Notes under the pieces: model-generated
What the model was told of the DNA's origin: nothing
What the model saw: the letters and a program-made list of their open reading frames with translations, nothing else
The model's database searches: none
Shown: positions 51,637-61,262 of the stretch, piece after piece
Numbering within the stretch: the first letter of the stretch is position 1
Layout of the letters: every line of letters starts with the position of its first letter
Assembly: GCF_018200035.1 (NCBI RefSeq)
Contig: NZ_CP073581.1
Location: 2,228,501-2,292,500 of the forward strand
Reading direction: 5' to 3'
Length of the DNA: 64,000 bases
DNA from: Sulfitobacter albidus
GTDB lineage: Bacteria > Pseudomonadota > Alphaproteobacteria > Rhodobacterales > Rhodobacteraceae
Translations under genes and position numbers: made by a program

Positions 51637-51876
51637 TCACTTGCCGTCGAGCGCGTCGAGCCGCGCCTTGAGCGCATCGTTCTCCTCGCGTGCCTTCTGG
51701 GCCATCGCGCGCACGGCGTCGAATTCCTCGCGGGTCACAAAATCGCGATCCGCCAGCCAGCGGTCCATCAGGCCCTTCATCGCGTTCTCGGCCTCTTCCT
51801 TGGCGCCCTGGGCCACGCCCATTGCGTTTGTCATGATCTGGCTGAGGTCGTCGAACATCTTGTTGCGGGTCTGCAT
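51637..51876 (-). CDS. ubiK: UbiK-like ubiquinone biosynthesis accessory factor
   Basis: 79 aa from ATG 51876, chosen because GGAGAG sits just upstream; an ATG four codons earlier is in frame. Membrane-surface helix MFDDLSQIMTNAMGVAQGAK followed by a C-terminal coiled coil (REENDALKARLDALDGK) with VTREEFDAVRAMA, the BMFP/YqiC signature. UbiK assists UbiJ in the aerobic Ubi complex. Divergent from lgt. Confidence 0.9.
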   Translation of the reverse strand: MQTRNKMFDDLSQIMTNAMGVAQGAKEEAENAMKGLMDRWLADRDFVTREEFDAVRAMAQKAREENDALKARLDALDGK

Positions 51877-51968
51877 GGGGCTCTCCATCTATCGCTTGGG
51901 ATCTATATGGAGCCGCACCCCGCGCGGCGCAAGGTTGACTTCCCCCGCCAGCCGCGCTCAATCGGCGC

Positions 51969-52849
51969 ATGGCCGCGCTGATCCCCTTTCCCGACATCTC
52001 GCCCGAGATCTTCACGATCTCGCTCTTTGGTCTCGACTTCGCCCTGCGCTGGTACGCGCTGGCCTACATCGTGGGCATCCTGCTGGGCTGGCGGCTGGTG
52101 CTGCGCGCGGCCCGCACGCCCCGGCTGTGGCGCGATGAGACGCCGGTGATGAACGCCCAGCAGATCGAGGATCTGCTGACCTGGGTGATCCTTGGCGTCA
52201 TTCTGGGCGGGCGGATCGGCTACGCACTTTTCTACCAGCCACAGATTTATCTGGCGAACCCGCTGCAGATCCTGCGCATCTGGGAGGGCGGCATGTCGTT
52301 CCACGGCGGTGCGCTGGGCGTGATCCTGGCGGCGTGGATCTATACCGGGCGGCACGGCACCGCGCGGATCAGCGCGGGCGATCTGGTGGCGCTGGGCATC
52401 GCCCCGGCCTGCTGCTGGGCCGCATCGCCAATTTTATCAACGCAGAGCTTTGGGGCCGCCCGACCGACCTGCCCTGGGGCGTCGCCTTTCCCACCCAAGC
52501 CGCGCAATATTGCCCCGATGTGATCGGCCTCTGCGCCCGCCACCCCTCGCAGCTGTATGAAGCGTTCCTCGAGGGGATCGTTCTGGGCGGGCTGCTGATC
52601 TATCTGGCGTGGCGGCGCGATGCCTTCAAACGCCCCGGCCTGCTGATGGGCACCTTTCTGGCGGGCTACGGGCTGGCGCGCTTTGCCGTTGAATTCGTGC
52701 GTCAGCCGGATGCGCAATTCGTCACGGAAGGCAATCCGCTGGGGCTTGCTTTGCAGATCGGCGGCACCGGGCTGACCATGGGCCAGATCCTGTGCCTGCC
52801 GATGATCGCCGTTGGCGCATTCTCCATCCTGCGCGCCCGCCGCGCGTGA
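51969..52849 (+). CDS. lgt: Prolipoprotein diacylglyceryl transferase, frameshifted in this sequence
   Basis: Transfers diacylglycerol to the lipobox Cys of prolipoproteins; inner membrane, essential in most proteobacteria. [13 protein letters not shown], the [10 protein letters not shown] segment, MSFHGGALG and the signature [17 protein letters not shown] are present. The frame shifts at the four-C run 52402-52405; a fifth C gives [14 protein letters not shown] and a 293-aa protein with seven membrane helices. The stop overlaps the next start (GTGA). Confidence 0.93.
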
Positions 52850-53910
52850 CGGCATTGCGCGATATCCTTGTGGCGCAGATCGCCGCCACCGGGCCGCTGC
52901 GCCTGTCGGACTACATGGCGACCTGCCTGATGCACCCCGAACACGGCTACTATACCACCCGCGCGCCCTTTGGCGCCGAGGGCGATTTCATCACCGCGCC
53001 CGAAATCTCGCAGATGTTCGGGGAGCTGATCGGCCTCGCGCTCGCGCAGGCCTGGCTGGATCAAGGCGCGCCGTCGCCCGTGACACTGGCCGAGCTTGGC
53101 CCCGGACGCGGCACGCTGATGGCGGACGTGCTGCGCGCGACGGCCCGCGTGCCGGGCTTTAGCGACGCGGTGCAGGTGCATCTGTTCGAGGGGTCGCCGC
53201 GGCTCAGGGCCGTTCAGGCCGAAACGCTCAGCGGGCATGAACCCACGTGGATAGACACCCTTGACGCGCTGCCCGATCAGCCGCTGCTGCTTGCGGCCAA
53301 TGAATTCTTTGACGCGCTGCCGATCCGCCAGTTTCAGCGCGACGGGGATCTGTGGCGCGAACGGCACGTGGGGATGCGCGACGGTGCGCTGGCCTTTGGG
53401 CTTGGCCCCGCGCAGCCGCAACCGGCGCTGACACACCGGCTGGAGGATACGCGCGACGGCGATCTGGTCGAGGACTGCCCCGGCGCGGCCCCGATCCTCG
53501 CGCCTGTCGCCGACCGCATCGCGCAGCATGGCGGCGCCGCGCTGATCGTGGATTACGGTGACTGGCGCAGCCTCGGCGATACGTTGCAGGCGGTACAGGC
53601 GCACGAAAGCGTCGATCCGCTGGCAACCCCCGGCCACGCGGACCTGACCGCGCATGTGGATTTCGAAGCGCTCAGCCACGCGGGCGCGCCGTGCAAGGCG
53701 GGGCGCGTCACCCCGCAGGGCGTGTTTCTGGAACGCCTCGGCATCACCGCACGCGCGCAAAGCCTTGCGCAATCGCTGAGCGGTCAGGCCCTTGATGCCC
53801 ATATCGCCGCGCATCGCCGGTTGACGCACCCGTCAGAAATGGGAAACCTGTTCAAGGTGCTGGCCTTTGTGCCGGACGGGGCTCCGATGCTGCCGGGAGT
53901 ACAGGAATGA
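52846..53910 (+). CDS. MidA/NDUFAF7-family SAM-dependent methyltransferase
   Basis: 354 aa from GTG 52846. Family signature [20 protein letters not shown] splits around residues 35-54, the SAM-binding motif is [17 protein letters not shown] and [12 protein letters not shown] follows. Mitochondrial NDUFAF7 symmetrically dimethylates an arginine of the complex I NDUFS2 subunit; bacterial homologues are presumed to do likewise. Coupled to lgt (4-nt overlap) and pgeF (4-nt overlap). Confidence 0.9.
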   Translation: MTALRDILVAQIAATGPLRLSDYMATCLMHPEHGYYTTRAPFGAEGDFITAPEISQMFGELIGLALAQAWLDQGAPSPVTLAELGPGRGTLMADVLRATARVPGFSDAVQVHLFEGSPRLRAVQAETLSGHEPTWIDTLDALPDQPLLLAANEFFDALPIRQFQRDGDLWRERHVGMRDGALAFGLGPAQPQPALTHRLEDTRDGDLVEDCPGAAPILAPVADRIAQHGGAALIVDYGDWRSLGDTLQAVQAHESVDPLATPGHADLTAHVDFEALSHAGAPCKAGRVTPQGVFLERLGITARAQSLAQSLSGQALDAHIAAHRRLTHPSEMGNLFKVLAFVPDGAPMLPGVQE

Positions 53911-54677
53911 CGCTAGAGATCCTCACCTCCGACGCCCTGACCGGGGTGCGTCACGGGTTCTTTACCCGGCGCGGCGGCGCGTCGTCGGGCGTGTTTTCGG
54001 GGCTCAACTGCGGCTATGGCTCGTCCGATCAGGCAGAGATCGTGGCGATCAACCGCGCACGGGTGGCCGATGCCATGGGCGTCGCGGCCGATCATCTGCT
54101 CGGCGTGCACCAGATCCACTCCGCCACTGCCGTCACGGTCGACGGACCCACGCCCGACAAGCCGCGTGCCGATGCGCTGGTGACGGCCACGCCGGGGCTG
54201 GCACTTTCGGTACTGACGGCGGATTGCCAGCCGGTGCTGTTTGCCGATGTCGAGGCAGGCGTGATCGGGGCGGCCCACGCGGGCTGGCGCGGGGCGCGCA
54301 ACGGTGTGCTGGAGGCGACCGTCGAAGCAATGGAGGCGTTGGGTGCCCGGCGCGCAGACATCACCGCAGTCATCGGCCCCTCGATCAGTCAGCGGGCCTA
54401 TGAGGTCGGGCCGGAATTTCTGGAAGAATTTCTGGACGACGATCCAGACAACGGGCGGTTCTTTATCGCGGGTGACGGCGACCGGTTGCTGTTCGACCTG
54501 CCTGCCTTTGGCCTCGCGGCCCTGCGCGCCACGGGCGTGGGCCATGCGGAATGGACGCGCCATTGCACCTTTTCGGATCCGGACCGATTCTACTCCTACC
54601 GACGCACCACCCACGCAAAGGAAGCCGACTATGGCCGCCTGATCGCGGCGATCACCCTTGGAAATGGGCGCGAATAA
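53907..54677 (+). CDS. pgeF: PgeF/YfiH-family purine nucleoside or peptidoglycan-editing oxidoreductase-fold enzyme
   Basis: 256 aa. GVRHGFFTRRGGASSGVFSG N-terminus, the zinc-site residues in QIHSATAV, LTADCQPVLF and AAHAGWRG are all present. Family members have been shown to act as broad purine nucleoside phosphorylase/adenosine deaminases and to edit cell-wall precursors carrying L-Ser. ATGA overlap with the methyltransferase gene. Last large gene of the lgt operon. Confidence 0.9.
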   Translation: MTLEILTSDALTGVRHGFFTRRGGASSGVFSGLNCGYGSSDQAEIVAINRARVADAMGVAADHLLGVHQIHSATAVTVDGPTPDKPRADALVTATPGLALSVLTADCQPVLFADVEAGVIGAAHAGWRGARNGVLEATVEAMEALGARRADITAVIGPSISQRAYEVGPEFLEEFLDDDPDNGRFFIAGDGDRLLFDLPAFGLAALRATGVGHAEWTRHCTFSDPDRFYSYRRTTHAKEADYGRLIAAITLGNGRE

Positions 54678-54936
54678 GGCAACCTTTGCCGCGTTCTGGC
54701 CGTGCGCGTCCCGGAAACAATCGCATCAATTGTTGCGCGATGCGCGACAACCCCTGTTTTTCAAGGCGCAAAATTGGTTAACCGAATGGGGCAACCCCGC
54801 CCCATTCCGTCTCAGACGCTGGTCGCAATTTTCCGCAAAAGCCCGCACCCCGCCCCAAAGCGGCCCGATTGCCCCGCCATAGTCAGTCGTAATCAAGGGC
54901 ATCGCCCCGCACCAACGCCGACAGGAGACACGGACC

Positions 54937-55083
54937 ATGAAAACCAACGCACGCTTTATCAAGTCGATCACAAAGACCGCCGCCGAGAACGACACCGTGA
55001 TGCCCTGGGCCCGTGGAAAACGGCGCGCCGCCTTCATCGCCAAGCGCAGCGCAACCGACACACCCCTGCGCAAGACCGCCTGA
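54937..55083 (+). CDS. 48-aa basic protein of unknown function
   Basis: ATG preceded by ACAGGAGACA, a strong ribosome binding site, and followed by a good terminator. The protein MKTNARFIKSITKTAAENDT...TPLRKTA is basic with one central MPWARGKRR segment. No membrane segment or signal peptide. Too short for family recognition, but translation signals, its own terminator and codon use support it. Confidence 0.7.
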   Translation: MKTNARFIKSITKTAAENDTVMPWARGKRRAAFIAKRSATDTPLRKTA

Positions 55084-55106
55084 TCCCAAAGGCGCAACCG
55101 AACGCC

Positions 55107-55147
55107 AAAAGCCCCGCCCCACGGTTGATTCGTGCGGCGGGGCTTTT
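55107..55147 (+). terminator. Terminator after the 48-aa gene
   Basis: AAAAGCCCCGCC, loop, GGCGGGGCTTTT. Symmetrical A and T tracts. Confidence 0.88.
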
Positions 55148-55371
55148 GCGTTTTGGGGAAATTGTGGCGGCGCGCGCCAATCTGCGGGAAACAAACCGCC
55201 GCCACGGGGCGGTATTGGTGTCGGATCGCCCCCGAATGTCGTTCACACTTTGACAATCACTGCCTTTCGTGGCGAATTGGGTCGTACCAAAGACATGAAA
55301 TGACCATCGTTATTTCCGTCGTCGTCGGTGGGGGCCGATGAGGGATGTGACCAACCTGAGAGGGTGTTCGC

Positions 55372-56130
55372 ATGACACTGACTGCCAATCCCGCCGCCGC
55401 CCGCACGTCGGCACGCGCCAAAGGGCTCGCCACGATGACAAGAGCGTCCGAACCCGCGCCAAAGCAGCTGCCCCAGCGCAGCTATGAGGTTGCGGCCCTG
55501 CGCGAGGATGGATCGCTGTTCATCGGGCAAAGCAGCGCGCCCGCCCTGCCGCTTTTTGAAAGCGCCTTTTCCGCCTTTACCCACGGCAGCCTCGTGCAGA
55601 CCAGCTATGGCCCCGTCGCGGTTGAGGATCTGCAACCCGGCGACAGGGTCGAGACCATCGAGGGCGATTCCGCTGAATTGGTCTGGATCGGCACATCGAC
55701 ATTCTCGCCGGCCGATGCGGGCAAGCGGACCAAGCTTACGCGGGTCATGGCCGACAGCTTTGGCCAGTCGCGCCCCGAACGCGCGCTGACCTTTGGCCCC
55801 GGCGCGCGCATCCTGCACACGCCAGCCGCCCTGCGCGGCATTGCGGACGGCAAGCCGCTGCTGACACCCGCCGCGCGGTTCATTGACGGGGTGAATGTGA
55901 TCGAAGTCGCGCCACCCACACCCACACGGATGTTTCACCTGTGCCTGACACGCCACGCCGTCATCCTCGTCGACGGGATCGAGGCGGAGACGTTCCACCC
56001 CGGGTTTACCGCGCCGCGCGGGTTGAGCCACAGCTTGCGCGACCGCTTCATCTCGCTGTTTCCGCGCATCGCGCATCTGTCGGATTTTGGCCCGCTGGCG
56101 CATCCACGCGCGCCAGATACCGACGACTGA
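55372..56130 (+). CDS. Hint-domain protein (nonsplicing)
   Basis: 252 aa. Hint fold at about residues 65-215: AFTHGSLVQTSYGPVAVEDL (usual Cys nucleophile replaced by Ala), GDRVETIEGDSAELVWIG, ARILHTPAAL and the closing AVILVDGIEAETFHPGFTA, where ETFHPG matches the family's terminal motif. The N-terminal 60 residues are low complexity. Without the nucleophile, self-cleavage is not expected. A TTGACA at 55250-55255 is a candidate -35 box. It is a distant paralogue of the Hint gene at 11.2-11.9 kb. Confidence 0.8.
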   Translation: MTLTANPAAARTSARAKGLATMTRASEPAPKQLPQRSYEVAALREDGSLFIGQSSAPALPLFESAFSAFTHGSLVQTSYGPVAVEDLQPGDRVETIEGDSAELVWIGTSTFSPADAGKRTKLTRVMADSFGQSRPERALTFGPGARILHTPAALRGIADGKPLLTPAARFIDGVNVIEVAPPTPTRMFHLCLTRHAVILVDGIEAETFHPGFTAPRGLSHSLRDRFISLFPRIAHLSDFGPLAHPRAPDTDD

Positions 56131-56208
56131 TCCGCTACCCTCCTCCGCTCTCACGCTCTCAGGATCACGAAGCGCGCCCCGCCCCCCTCCAGGCGGGGCG
56201 CCGCGCGT

Positions 56209-56709
56209 TCAGGCCTCCACGCTCAGGCGTTCTTCGAGCACGTCGAAGGGGACACCGGGGTCGTCCTTGGCATCGCGGATGACAAGGCTGGTCTTGACGC
56301 TGGCCACATTCGGCGCCGTCAACAGCGCCCCGGTCAGAAAGCTTTGGAAGCTCGACAGATCGGGGGCCACGCATTTGAGCATGAAATCCACCTCGCCGTT
56401 GAGCATATGGCATTCGCGCACCAGCGGCCAGGCGCGGCAACGGTCCTCGAACGCGCTCAGATCCGCCTCGGCCTGGCTGTTGAGCCCGACCATGGCAAAC
56501 ACCTGGACCTCAAATCCCAGCGCACGGGCGTCGACCTCCGCGTGATAGCCGCGAATGAACCCCTGCTCTTCGAGGGTGCGCACCCGCCGCAGGCAGGGCG
56601 GCGCCGAGATGCCGACCCGTTTGGCCAATTCAACATTCGTCATCCGCCCGTCAGCTTGCAATTCCGCAAGTATTTTGCGGTCGATCGGGTCGAGCCGTGA
56701 TCCTGCCAT
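56209..56709 (-). CDS. Lrp/AsnC-family transcriptional regulator
   Basis: 166 aa. N-terminal helix-turn-helix LDPIDRKILAELQADGRMTN with recognition helix VELAKRVGISAPPCLRRV, then a RAM ligand-binding domain (residues 70-155; ECHMLNGEVDFMLK and the conserved asparagine-glycine turn). Typical Lrp proteins sense amino acids. AGGGGGACAT precedes the ATG at 56709. Divergent from trxB; the shared 250-bp gap contains an AT-rich double hairpin. Targets unknown. Confidence 0.92.
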   Translation of the reverse strand: MAGSRLDPIDRKILAELQADGRMTNVELAKRVGISAPPCLRRVRTLEEQGFIRGYHAEVDARALGFEVQVFAMVGLNSQAEADLSAFEDRCRAWPLVRECHMLNGEVDFMLKCVAPDLSSFQSFLTGALLTAPNVASVKTSLVIRDAKDDPGVPFDVLEERLSVEA

Positions 56710-56820
56710 ATGTCCCCCTACAGCTTTTCGATTGTTATAGCGACAACGCCGATGTGCGCAACAATGTTTCACACAAGCGCAACATTCTTTTCCGGCTGTG
56801 CCAATCTTTCGGGCGGGGAT

Positions 56821-56864
56821 CGAAATTTTTCAAAAATTTCGGCCGGAATTTTTCGAAAATTCCG
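56821..56864. repeat. AT-rich double hairpin, variant type, upstream of trxB
   Basis: CGAAATTTTT/AAAAATTTCG with a one-base centre (56821-56841), then CGGAATTTT/AAAATTCCG (56844-56864). The second hairpin matches that at 15506-15526. It lies between divergent genes, so it is not a terminator of both. Confidence 0.75.
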
Positions 56865-56962
56865 CTCCCGTGGCGGTCGGCCCGCACGGCGCGGGCTTTT
56901 GGTCTGCCCATGGGGCGTCTATATCTGCACTCCAACCAAGATTCTGCGCCGGAGGCAACCGC

Positions 56963-57973
56963 ATGGCCGAGACACGTCACACCAAGGTTCTGATCATCGG
57001 CTCCGGCCCCGCGGGCTATACCGCCGGCGTCTACGCCAGCCGCGCCATGTTGAACCCGATCCTTGTTCAGGGGATCGAACCGGGCGGTCAGCTGACCACC
57101 ACCACCGAGGTCGAGAACTGGCCCGGCGACACCGAAGTCCAGGGCCCTGACCTGATGGTCCGCATGGAAGCGCACGCAAAGGCGATGGGATGCGAGATCG
57201 TGGGCGACATCATCACCTCCGTTGATTGGTCCAAGCGGCCGTTCGTCGCGCAATCCGACAGCGGCACCACCTATGTGGCCGATGCGGTGATCCTGGCGAC
57301 TGGCGCGCGCGCCAAGTGGCTGGGGCTCGAGAGCGAAGAGAAATTCAAGGGCTTCGGCGTCTCGGCCTGTGCCACCTGCGACGGGTTTTTCTATCGCGGG
57401 CAGGAAATCGTCGTGATCGGGGGCGGTAACACCGCCGTCGAAGAGGCGCTGTTCCTGACCAATTTCGCCTCCAAGGTCACGCTGATCCACCGCCGCGATG
57501 AGCTGCGGGCCGAGAAGATCCTGATTGACCGCCTGATGAAGAACCCCAAGATCGAGCCGCTGTGGTTTCACGAGCTGGCCGAGGTCACCGGCACCTCCGA
57601 CCCGTTGGGCGTCGAGGGAGTGAAGGTGAAGCACACCAAAACGGGTGAAATCACCGAGATCCCGGCCAAGGGCGTTTTTGTTGCCATCGGCCACGCGCCT
57701 GCCAATGAGCTGGTCAAGGATACGCTTGAGACGCACATGGGCGGCTACGTGGTCACCAAGCCCGACAGTACCGAAACCTCGATCCCCGGTGTCTTTGCCG
57801 CCGGAGACCTGACGGATCACAAATACCGCCAAGCGGTCACGAGTGCCGGCATGGGCTGCATGGCCGCCCTTGAGGCAGAACGGTTTCTGGCCGAGCACGG
57901 CGAGGATGGCGACACCCCCGGCGACGCCAAAAAGGATACCGCCCTGCCGATGGGCTACGGGGCCGAGGTCTGA
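56963..57973 (+). CDS. trxB: Thioredoxin reductase
   Basis: 336 aa FAD/NADPH disulfide reductase. FAD site [16 protein letters not shown] at residues 9-24, redox-active C136-A-T-C139 in [14 protein letters not shown] site [14 protein letters not shown] and C-terminal FAD segment [21 protein letters not shown] precedes the ATG at 56963. Reduces thioredoxin in the cytosol. Confidence 0.97.
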   Translation: MAETRHTKVLIIGSGPAGYTAGVYASRAMLNPILVQGIEPGGQLTTTTEVENWPGDTEVQGPDLMVRMEAHAKAMGCEIVGDIITSVDWSKRPFVAQSDSGTTYVADAVILATGARAKWLGLESEEKFKGFGVSACATCDGFFYRGQEIVVIGGGNTAVEEALFLTNFASKVTLIHRRDELRAEKILIDRLMKNPKIEPLWFHELAEVTGTSDPLGVEGVKVKHTKTGEITEIPAKGVFVAIGHAPANELVKDTLETHMGGYVVTKPDSTETSIPGVFAAGDLTDHKYRQAVTSAGMGCMAALEAERFLAEHGEDGDTPGDAKKDTALPMGYGAEV

Positions 57974-58008
57974 GCGACCGCGGCGCCGATATTGCGCGCT
58001 ATCTGACG

Positions 58009-58272
58009 TTGACGCGCGAGACGTTGCCACAGGCCGCGCGCGGGGCACGCTGGCCGGTGCACAACGATCACTGCTTTCAGCGCATCGTGCTCGATCACGT
58101 GTCGGGCGGGGTGTGGTACGATCACATCGCCCGCCCTGCCTATAAGAACCTCACGGCGGATCAGGCGCGCGCCGCCGTGGGCCTTGCCGAACGCATCCTC
58201 AGCGGCGACGTCGATCTGCACGCGCTCAACCATCAATCGCTTGTTTGGCGCGGCAAGGCGCGCGCGACGTGA
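58009..58272 (+). CDS. Small conserved-looking protein of unknown function
   Basis: At least 87 aa if the TTG at 58009 is used; the open frame extends upstream to a CTG overlapping the trxB stop, and [16 protein letters not shown] looks like protein sequence, so the true start may be earlier and non-ATG. Core sequence is WPVHNDHCFQRIVLDHVSGGVWYDHI, followed by LTADQARAAVGLAERILSG and a basic end. Shares no motif I can name. Downstream of trxB with no gap, probably co-transcribed. Confidence 0.6.
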   Translation: MTRETLPQAARGARWPVHNDHCFQRIVLDHVSGGVWYDHIARPAYKNLTADQARAAVGLAERILSGDVDLHALNHQSLVWRGKARAT

Positions 58273-58302
58273 CGCGGCCCCGGTGCGGCCTATCTGACGG
58301 GA

Positions 58303-58848
58303 ATGACCGACGTTGAAATCACGACTCCCGCCGCCCTGTGGGACTGGCTTGAGGCTCATCACACCCGCCCCGACAGCGTGCGGCTGATTACGTGGAAAGC
58401 CGCGCACCCGGATAAATACGTAAGCCGCGAGGACGTGCTGGACGCGCTCATCGCCTACGGCTGGATCGACGGGCGCCGCTTTGTCGTGGACGACGACCGC
58501 ACCGCGCAGCTGATCGCGCCGCGCCAGCAACAGGCGTGGTCACAATCCTACAAAGATCGCGCGGAGCGATTGCGCGCCAAGGGCCGCATGCGCCCGGCGG
58601 GAGAGGACGCCATCGCGCAGGGCAAGGCGTCGGGGCTGTGGTATTTCTTTGCCGATGTGGATGCGCTGATCGTGCCGGATGATCTGGCGGCGGATCTTGA
58701 TCTGGCCCGGTGGGAGGCGCTGGCGCCTTCCTATCGCCGCAACGTACTGCGCTGGATCAAACTGGCCAAGACCGCGCCGACCCGCGCAAAACGCATCCGC
58801 GCCGCTGCCCGAGCCACACAGCGCGGTGAAAAACTGCCGCAGATGTAG
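58303..58848 (+). CDS. YdeI/OmpD-associated-family protein
   Basis: 181 aa. YdeI-like layout: TPAALWDWLEAHHTRPDSVRL at the N-terminus, then EDVLDALIAYGWIDGRR and a basic C-terminal helical tail (SYRRNVLRWIKLAKTAPTRA). Homologues protect against bacteriocins or affect porin-dependent stress tolerance, with no known reaction. 30 nt after the preceding gene; reads towards the ATP-sulfurylase gene. Confidence 0.83.
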   Translation: MTDVEITTPAALWDWLEAHHTRPDSVRLITWKAAHPDKYVSREDVLDALIAYGWIDGRRFVVDDDRTAQLIAPRQQQAWSQSYKDRAERLRAKGRMRPAGEDAIAQGKASGLWYFFADVDALIVPDDLAADLDLARWEALAPSYRRNVLRWIKLAKTAPTRAKRIRAAARATQRGEKLPQM

Positions 58849-58902
58849 CCGCTGCGTCGGCGGATCCTTGCACATTTGCAACGGTAGATGAGCCGCAGGA
58901 AG

Positions 58903-58958
58903 GTTTGTTCTTGCGTGAACAAACTTTTCCACCTAACTGCGTTCACGAATGAACAAAC
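58903..58958 (+). promoter_or_regulatory. GAACAAAC palindrome and repeat upstream of the HTH-sulfurylase gene
   Basis: GTTTGTTC/GAACAAAC inverted repeat at 58903-58924, with GAACAAAC repeated at 58951-58958 beside GTTC (58941-58944). A TTGCGT at 58911-58916 and TAACTG at 58934-58939 are 17 bp apart and may be the promoter. The GTG start lies 15 nt beyond. The sites suit binding by the MarR-like domain encoded just downstream. Confidence 0.55.
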
Positions 58959-58973
58959 CGCGAGCCCGCCGAC

Positions 58974-61046
58974 GTGAACGCCCCCATGACCCATCCAACG
59001 CCGGAAGAAGAGGACAACCTCTTTCGTCTCCTGCGTCAGGTCGACATCGCTCCGGCGGCGTCGCAGCGGGCGATGGCGGCGGCGACGGGCGTTTCGCTGG
59101 GGCGCCTCAATGCGCTGCTGAAATCGGCGATTGCACGGGGCTTCATTCAGATCAGTGACCGCGACAGCACCGACCGGCGCCAGCGGTTCGCCTATACGCT
59201 CACCCTCAAGGGCGCATCGGAGAAGGCTCGGCTGACCGACCGTTTCCTCGCCCGCAAATTTGCCGAATACGACGCGCTGCACGCCGAGTTGACCGGTTCC
59301 ACCAGTGGCTTCGTCCCCATGAACAACAGGACCAATTTGATGAACAACCTTTCCCCCATCCCCGAGCTCTATGTCTCCTACGATTCAGCGCAAAAGCTGA
59401 AGGTGGAAGCCGCCGATCTGGTCAGCCACGATCTGACGCCGCGCCAGATCTGCGATCTTGAGCTGCTGATGAACGGCGGTTTCAACCCGCTCAAAGGGTT
59501 CCTGTCGGAGGCCGATTACGACGGCGTGGTCGACAACATGCGGCTGGCCGATGGCACGCTGTGGCCCATGCCAATCACGCTGGACGTCAGCGAGGGGTTT
59601 GCCGAGAGCCTTGAGATCGGGCAGGACATTGCGCTGCGCGATCAGGAAGGCGTGATCCTCGCCACCATGACCGTCACCGACCGCTGGACGCCCAACAAGG
59701 CGCGCGAGGCCGAAAAGGTGTTCGGCGCCGACGACAGCGCGCATCCGGCCGTGAACTACCTGCACAACCAGGCGGGCAAAATCTATCTGGGCGGCCCCGT
59801 CACCGGCATCCAGCAGCCTGTGCACTATGATTTCAAATCGCGCCGCGACACGCCCAACGAATTGCGCGCCTATTTCCGCAAGATGGGCTGGCGCAAGGTC
59901 GTGGCCTTCCAGACCCGCAACCCGCTGCACCGCGCCCATCAGGAACTGACCTTCCGCGCCGCGCGCGAGGCGCAGGCCAACCTGCTGATCCATCCCGTCG
60001 TGGGACTGACCAAACCCGGCGATGTCGATCACTTTACCCGTGTGCGCTGCTATGAGGCGGTACTGGACCAGTACCCGCAGGCGACCACCTCGATGAGCCT
60101 TTTGAACCTCGCCATGCGCATGGCCGGCCCACGCGAGGCGGTCTGGCACGGTCTGATCCGCAAGAACCACGGCTGCACCCATTTCATCGTGGGCCGTGAT
60201 CACGCGGGCCCCGGCGCAAACTCCGCCGGTGAGGATTTCTACGGACCCTACGACGCGCAGGAACTCTTCCGCACGCATCAGGAAGAGATGGGGATCGAAA
60301 TGGTCGACTTCAAACACATGGTCTATGTGCAGGAACGCGCCCAATACGAGCCCAACGACGAAATCGCGGATCGCGACAACGTCACCATCCTCAATATTTC
60401 GGGCACCGAACTGCGCCGCCGTCTGGCCGAGGGTCTTGAGATCCCCGAGTGGTTCTCCTTCCCCGAAGTGGTCACCGAGCTGCGCCGCACCCGGCCGCCA
60501 CGGGCCAAGCAGGGCTTTACCGTGTTCTTCACTGGCTTTTCCGGCTCGGGCAAATCCACCATCGCCAATGCGCTGATGGTCAAGCTGATGGAACAGGGCG
60601 GGCGCCCGGTGACGCTGCTGGACGGCGACATCGTGCGCAAAAACCTCAGCTCCGAGCTGGGCTTTAGCAAAGAGCACCGCGATCTTAACATCCGGCGCAT
60701 CGGCTATGTCGCCTCCGAGATCACCAAGAACGGCGGCATCGCGATCTGCGCGCCCATCGCGCCCTACGCGACCACCCGCCGGGCCGTACGTGAGGACGTC
60801 GAAGCCTTTGGCGCCTTCGTCGAAGTGCACGTCGCCACCTCGATCGAGGAATGCGAGCGCCGCGACCGCAAGGGGCTTTATAAGCTGGCACGCGAGGGCA
60901 AGATCAAGGAATTCACCGGCATTTCTGACCCTTACGACGTGCCCGAAAACCCCGAACTGTCGGTCGAGACCGAGAATGTCGACGTCGACAACTGCGCGCA
61001 TCAGGTGCTTCTGAAGCTCGAAAGCATGGGTCTGATCAAGGGTTAA
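58974..61046 (+). CDS. sat-cysC: HTH (MarR-like) - ATP sulfurylase - APS kinase open reading frame
   Basis: 690 aa if read from the GTG at 58974. Residues 1-115 form a MarR-type winged helix of the EPS-associated kind (LFRLLRQVDIAPAASQRAMA, VSLGRLNALLKSA, then a coil LTDRFLARKFAEYDAL). From M123 (ATG 59340, with AGGA upstream) follows a complete 568-aa ATP sulfurylase-APS kinase: FQTRNPLHRAHQEL, GRDHAGPG, then Walker A GFSGSGKST. The enzyme makes APS and PAPS. The internal start suggests two genes that are fused in frame here, either naturally or by a missing base; TGA at 59320 and TGATG at 59338 lie in another frame. Confidence 0.85.
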   Translation: MNAPMTHPTPEEEDNLFRLLRQVDIAPAASQRAMAAATGVSLGRLNALLKSAIARGFIQISDRDSTDRRQRFAYTLTLKGASEKARLTDRFLARKFAEYDALHAELTGSTSGFVPMNNRTNLMNNLSPIPELYVSYDSAQKLKVEAADLVSHDLTPRQICDLELLMNGGFNPLKGFLSEADYDGVVDNMRLADGTLWPMPITLDVSEGFAESLEIGQDIALRDQEGVILATMTVTDRWTPNKAREAEKVFGADDSAHPAVNYLHNQAGKIYLGGPVTGIQQPVHYDFKSRRDTPNELRAYFRKMGWRKVVAFQTRNPLHRAHQELTFRAAREAQANLLIHPVVGLTKPGDVDHFTRVRCYEAVLDQYPQATTSMSLLNLAMRMAGPREAVWHGLIRKNHGCTHFIVGRDHAGPGANSAGEDFYGPYDAQELFRTHQEEMGIEMVDFKHMVYVQERAQYEPNDEIADRDNVTILNISGTELRRRLAEGLEIPEWFSFPEVVTELRRTRPPRAKQGFTVFFTGFSGSGKSTIANALMVKLMEQGGRPVTLLDGDIVRKNLSSELGFSKEHRDLNIRRIGYVASEITKNGGIAICAPIAPYATTRRAVREDVEAFGAFVEVHVATSIEECERRDRKGLYKLAREGKIKEFTGISDPYDVPENPELSVETENVDVDNCAHQVLLKLESMGLIKG

Positions 61047-61066
61047 ATCCTGTTCCAGACGATCCG

Positions 61067-61093
61067 AAAGGCCGGGCGCACGCTCGGCCTTTT
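61067..61093 (+). terminator. Terminator after the ATP sulfurylase gene
   Basis: AAAGGCCG, ten-base loop, CGGCCTTTT. Confidence 0.8.
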
Positions 61094-61262
61094 GCGTTTG
61101 GGCGTGCGCCCGTGCGGCGTTGGCTCTGCTGTGATGCCTCTCCCGTGCCTCAGCGGACGCGGACCAAGACGACTTGCCGCTCTGGGGATCAGCGCGGGTC
61201 GGGCTGTCCCGGTCTTTTGCGCCTGAGTGCCGGTCATTGACGGGCAGAAACGCGACAAACGC

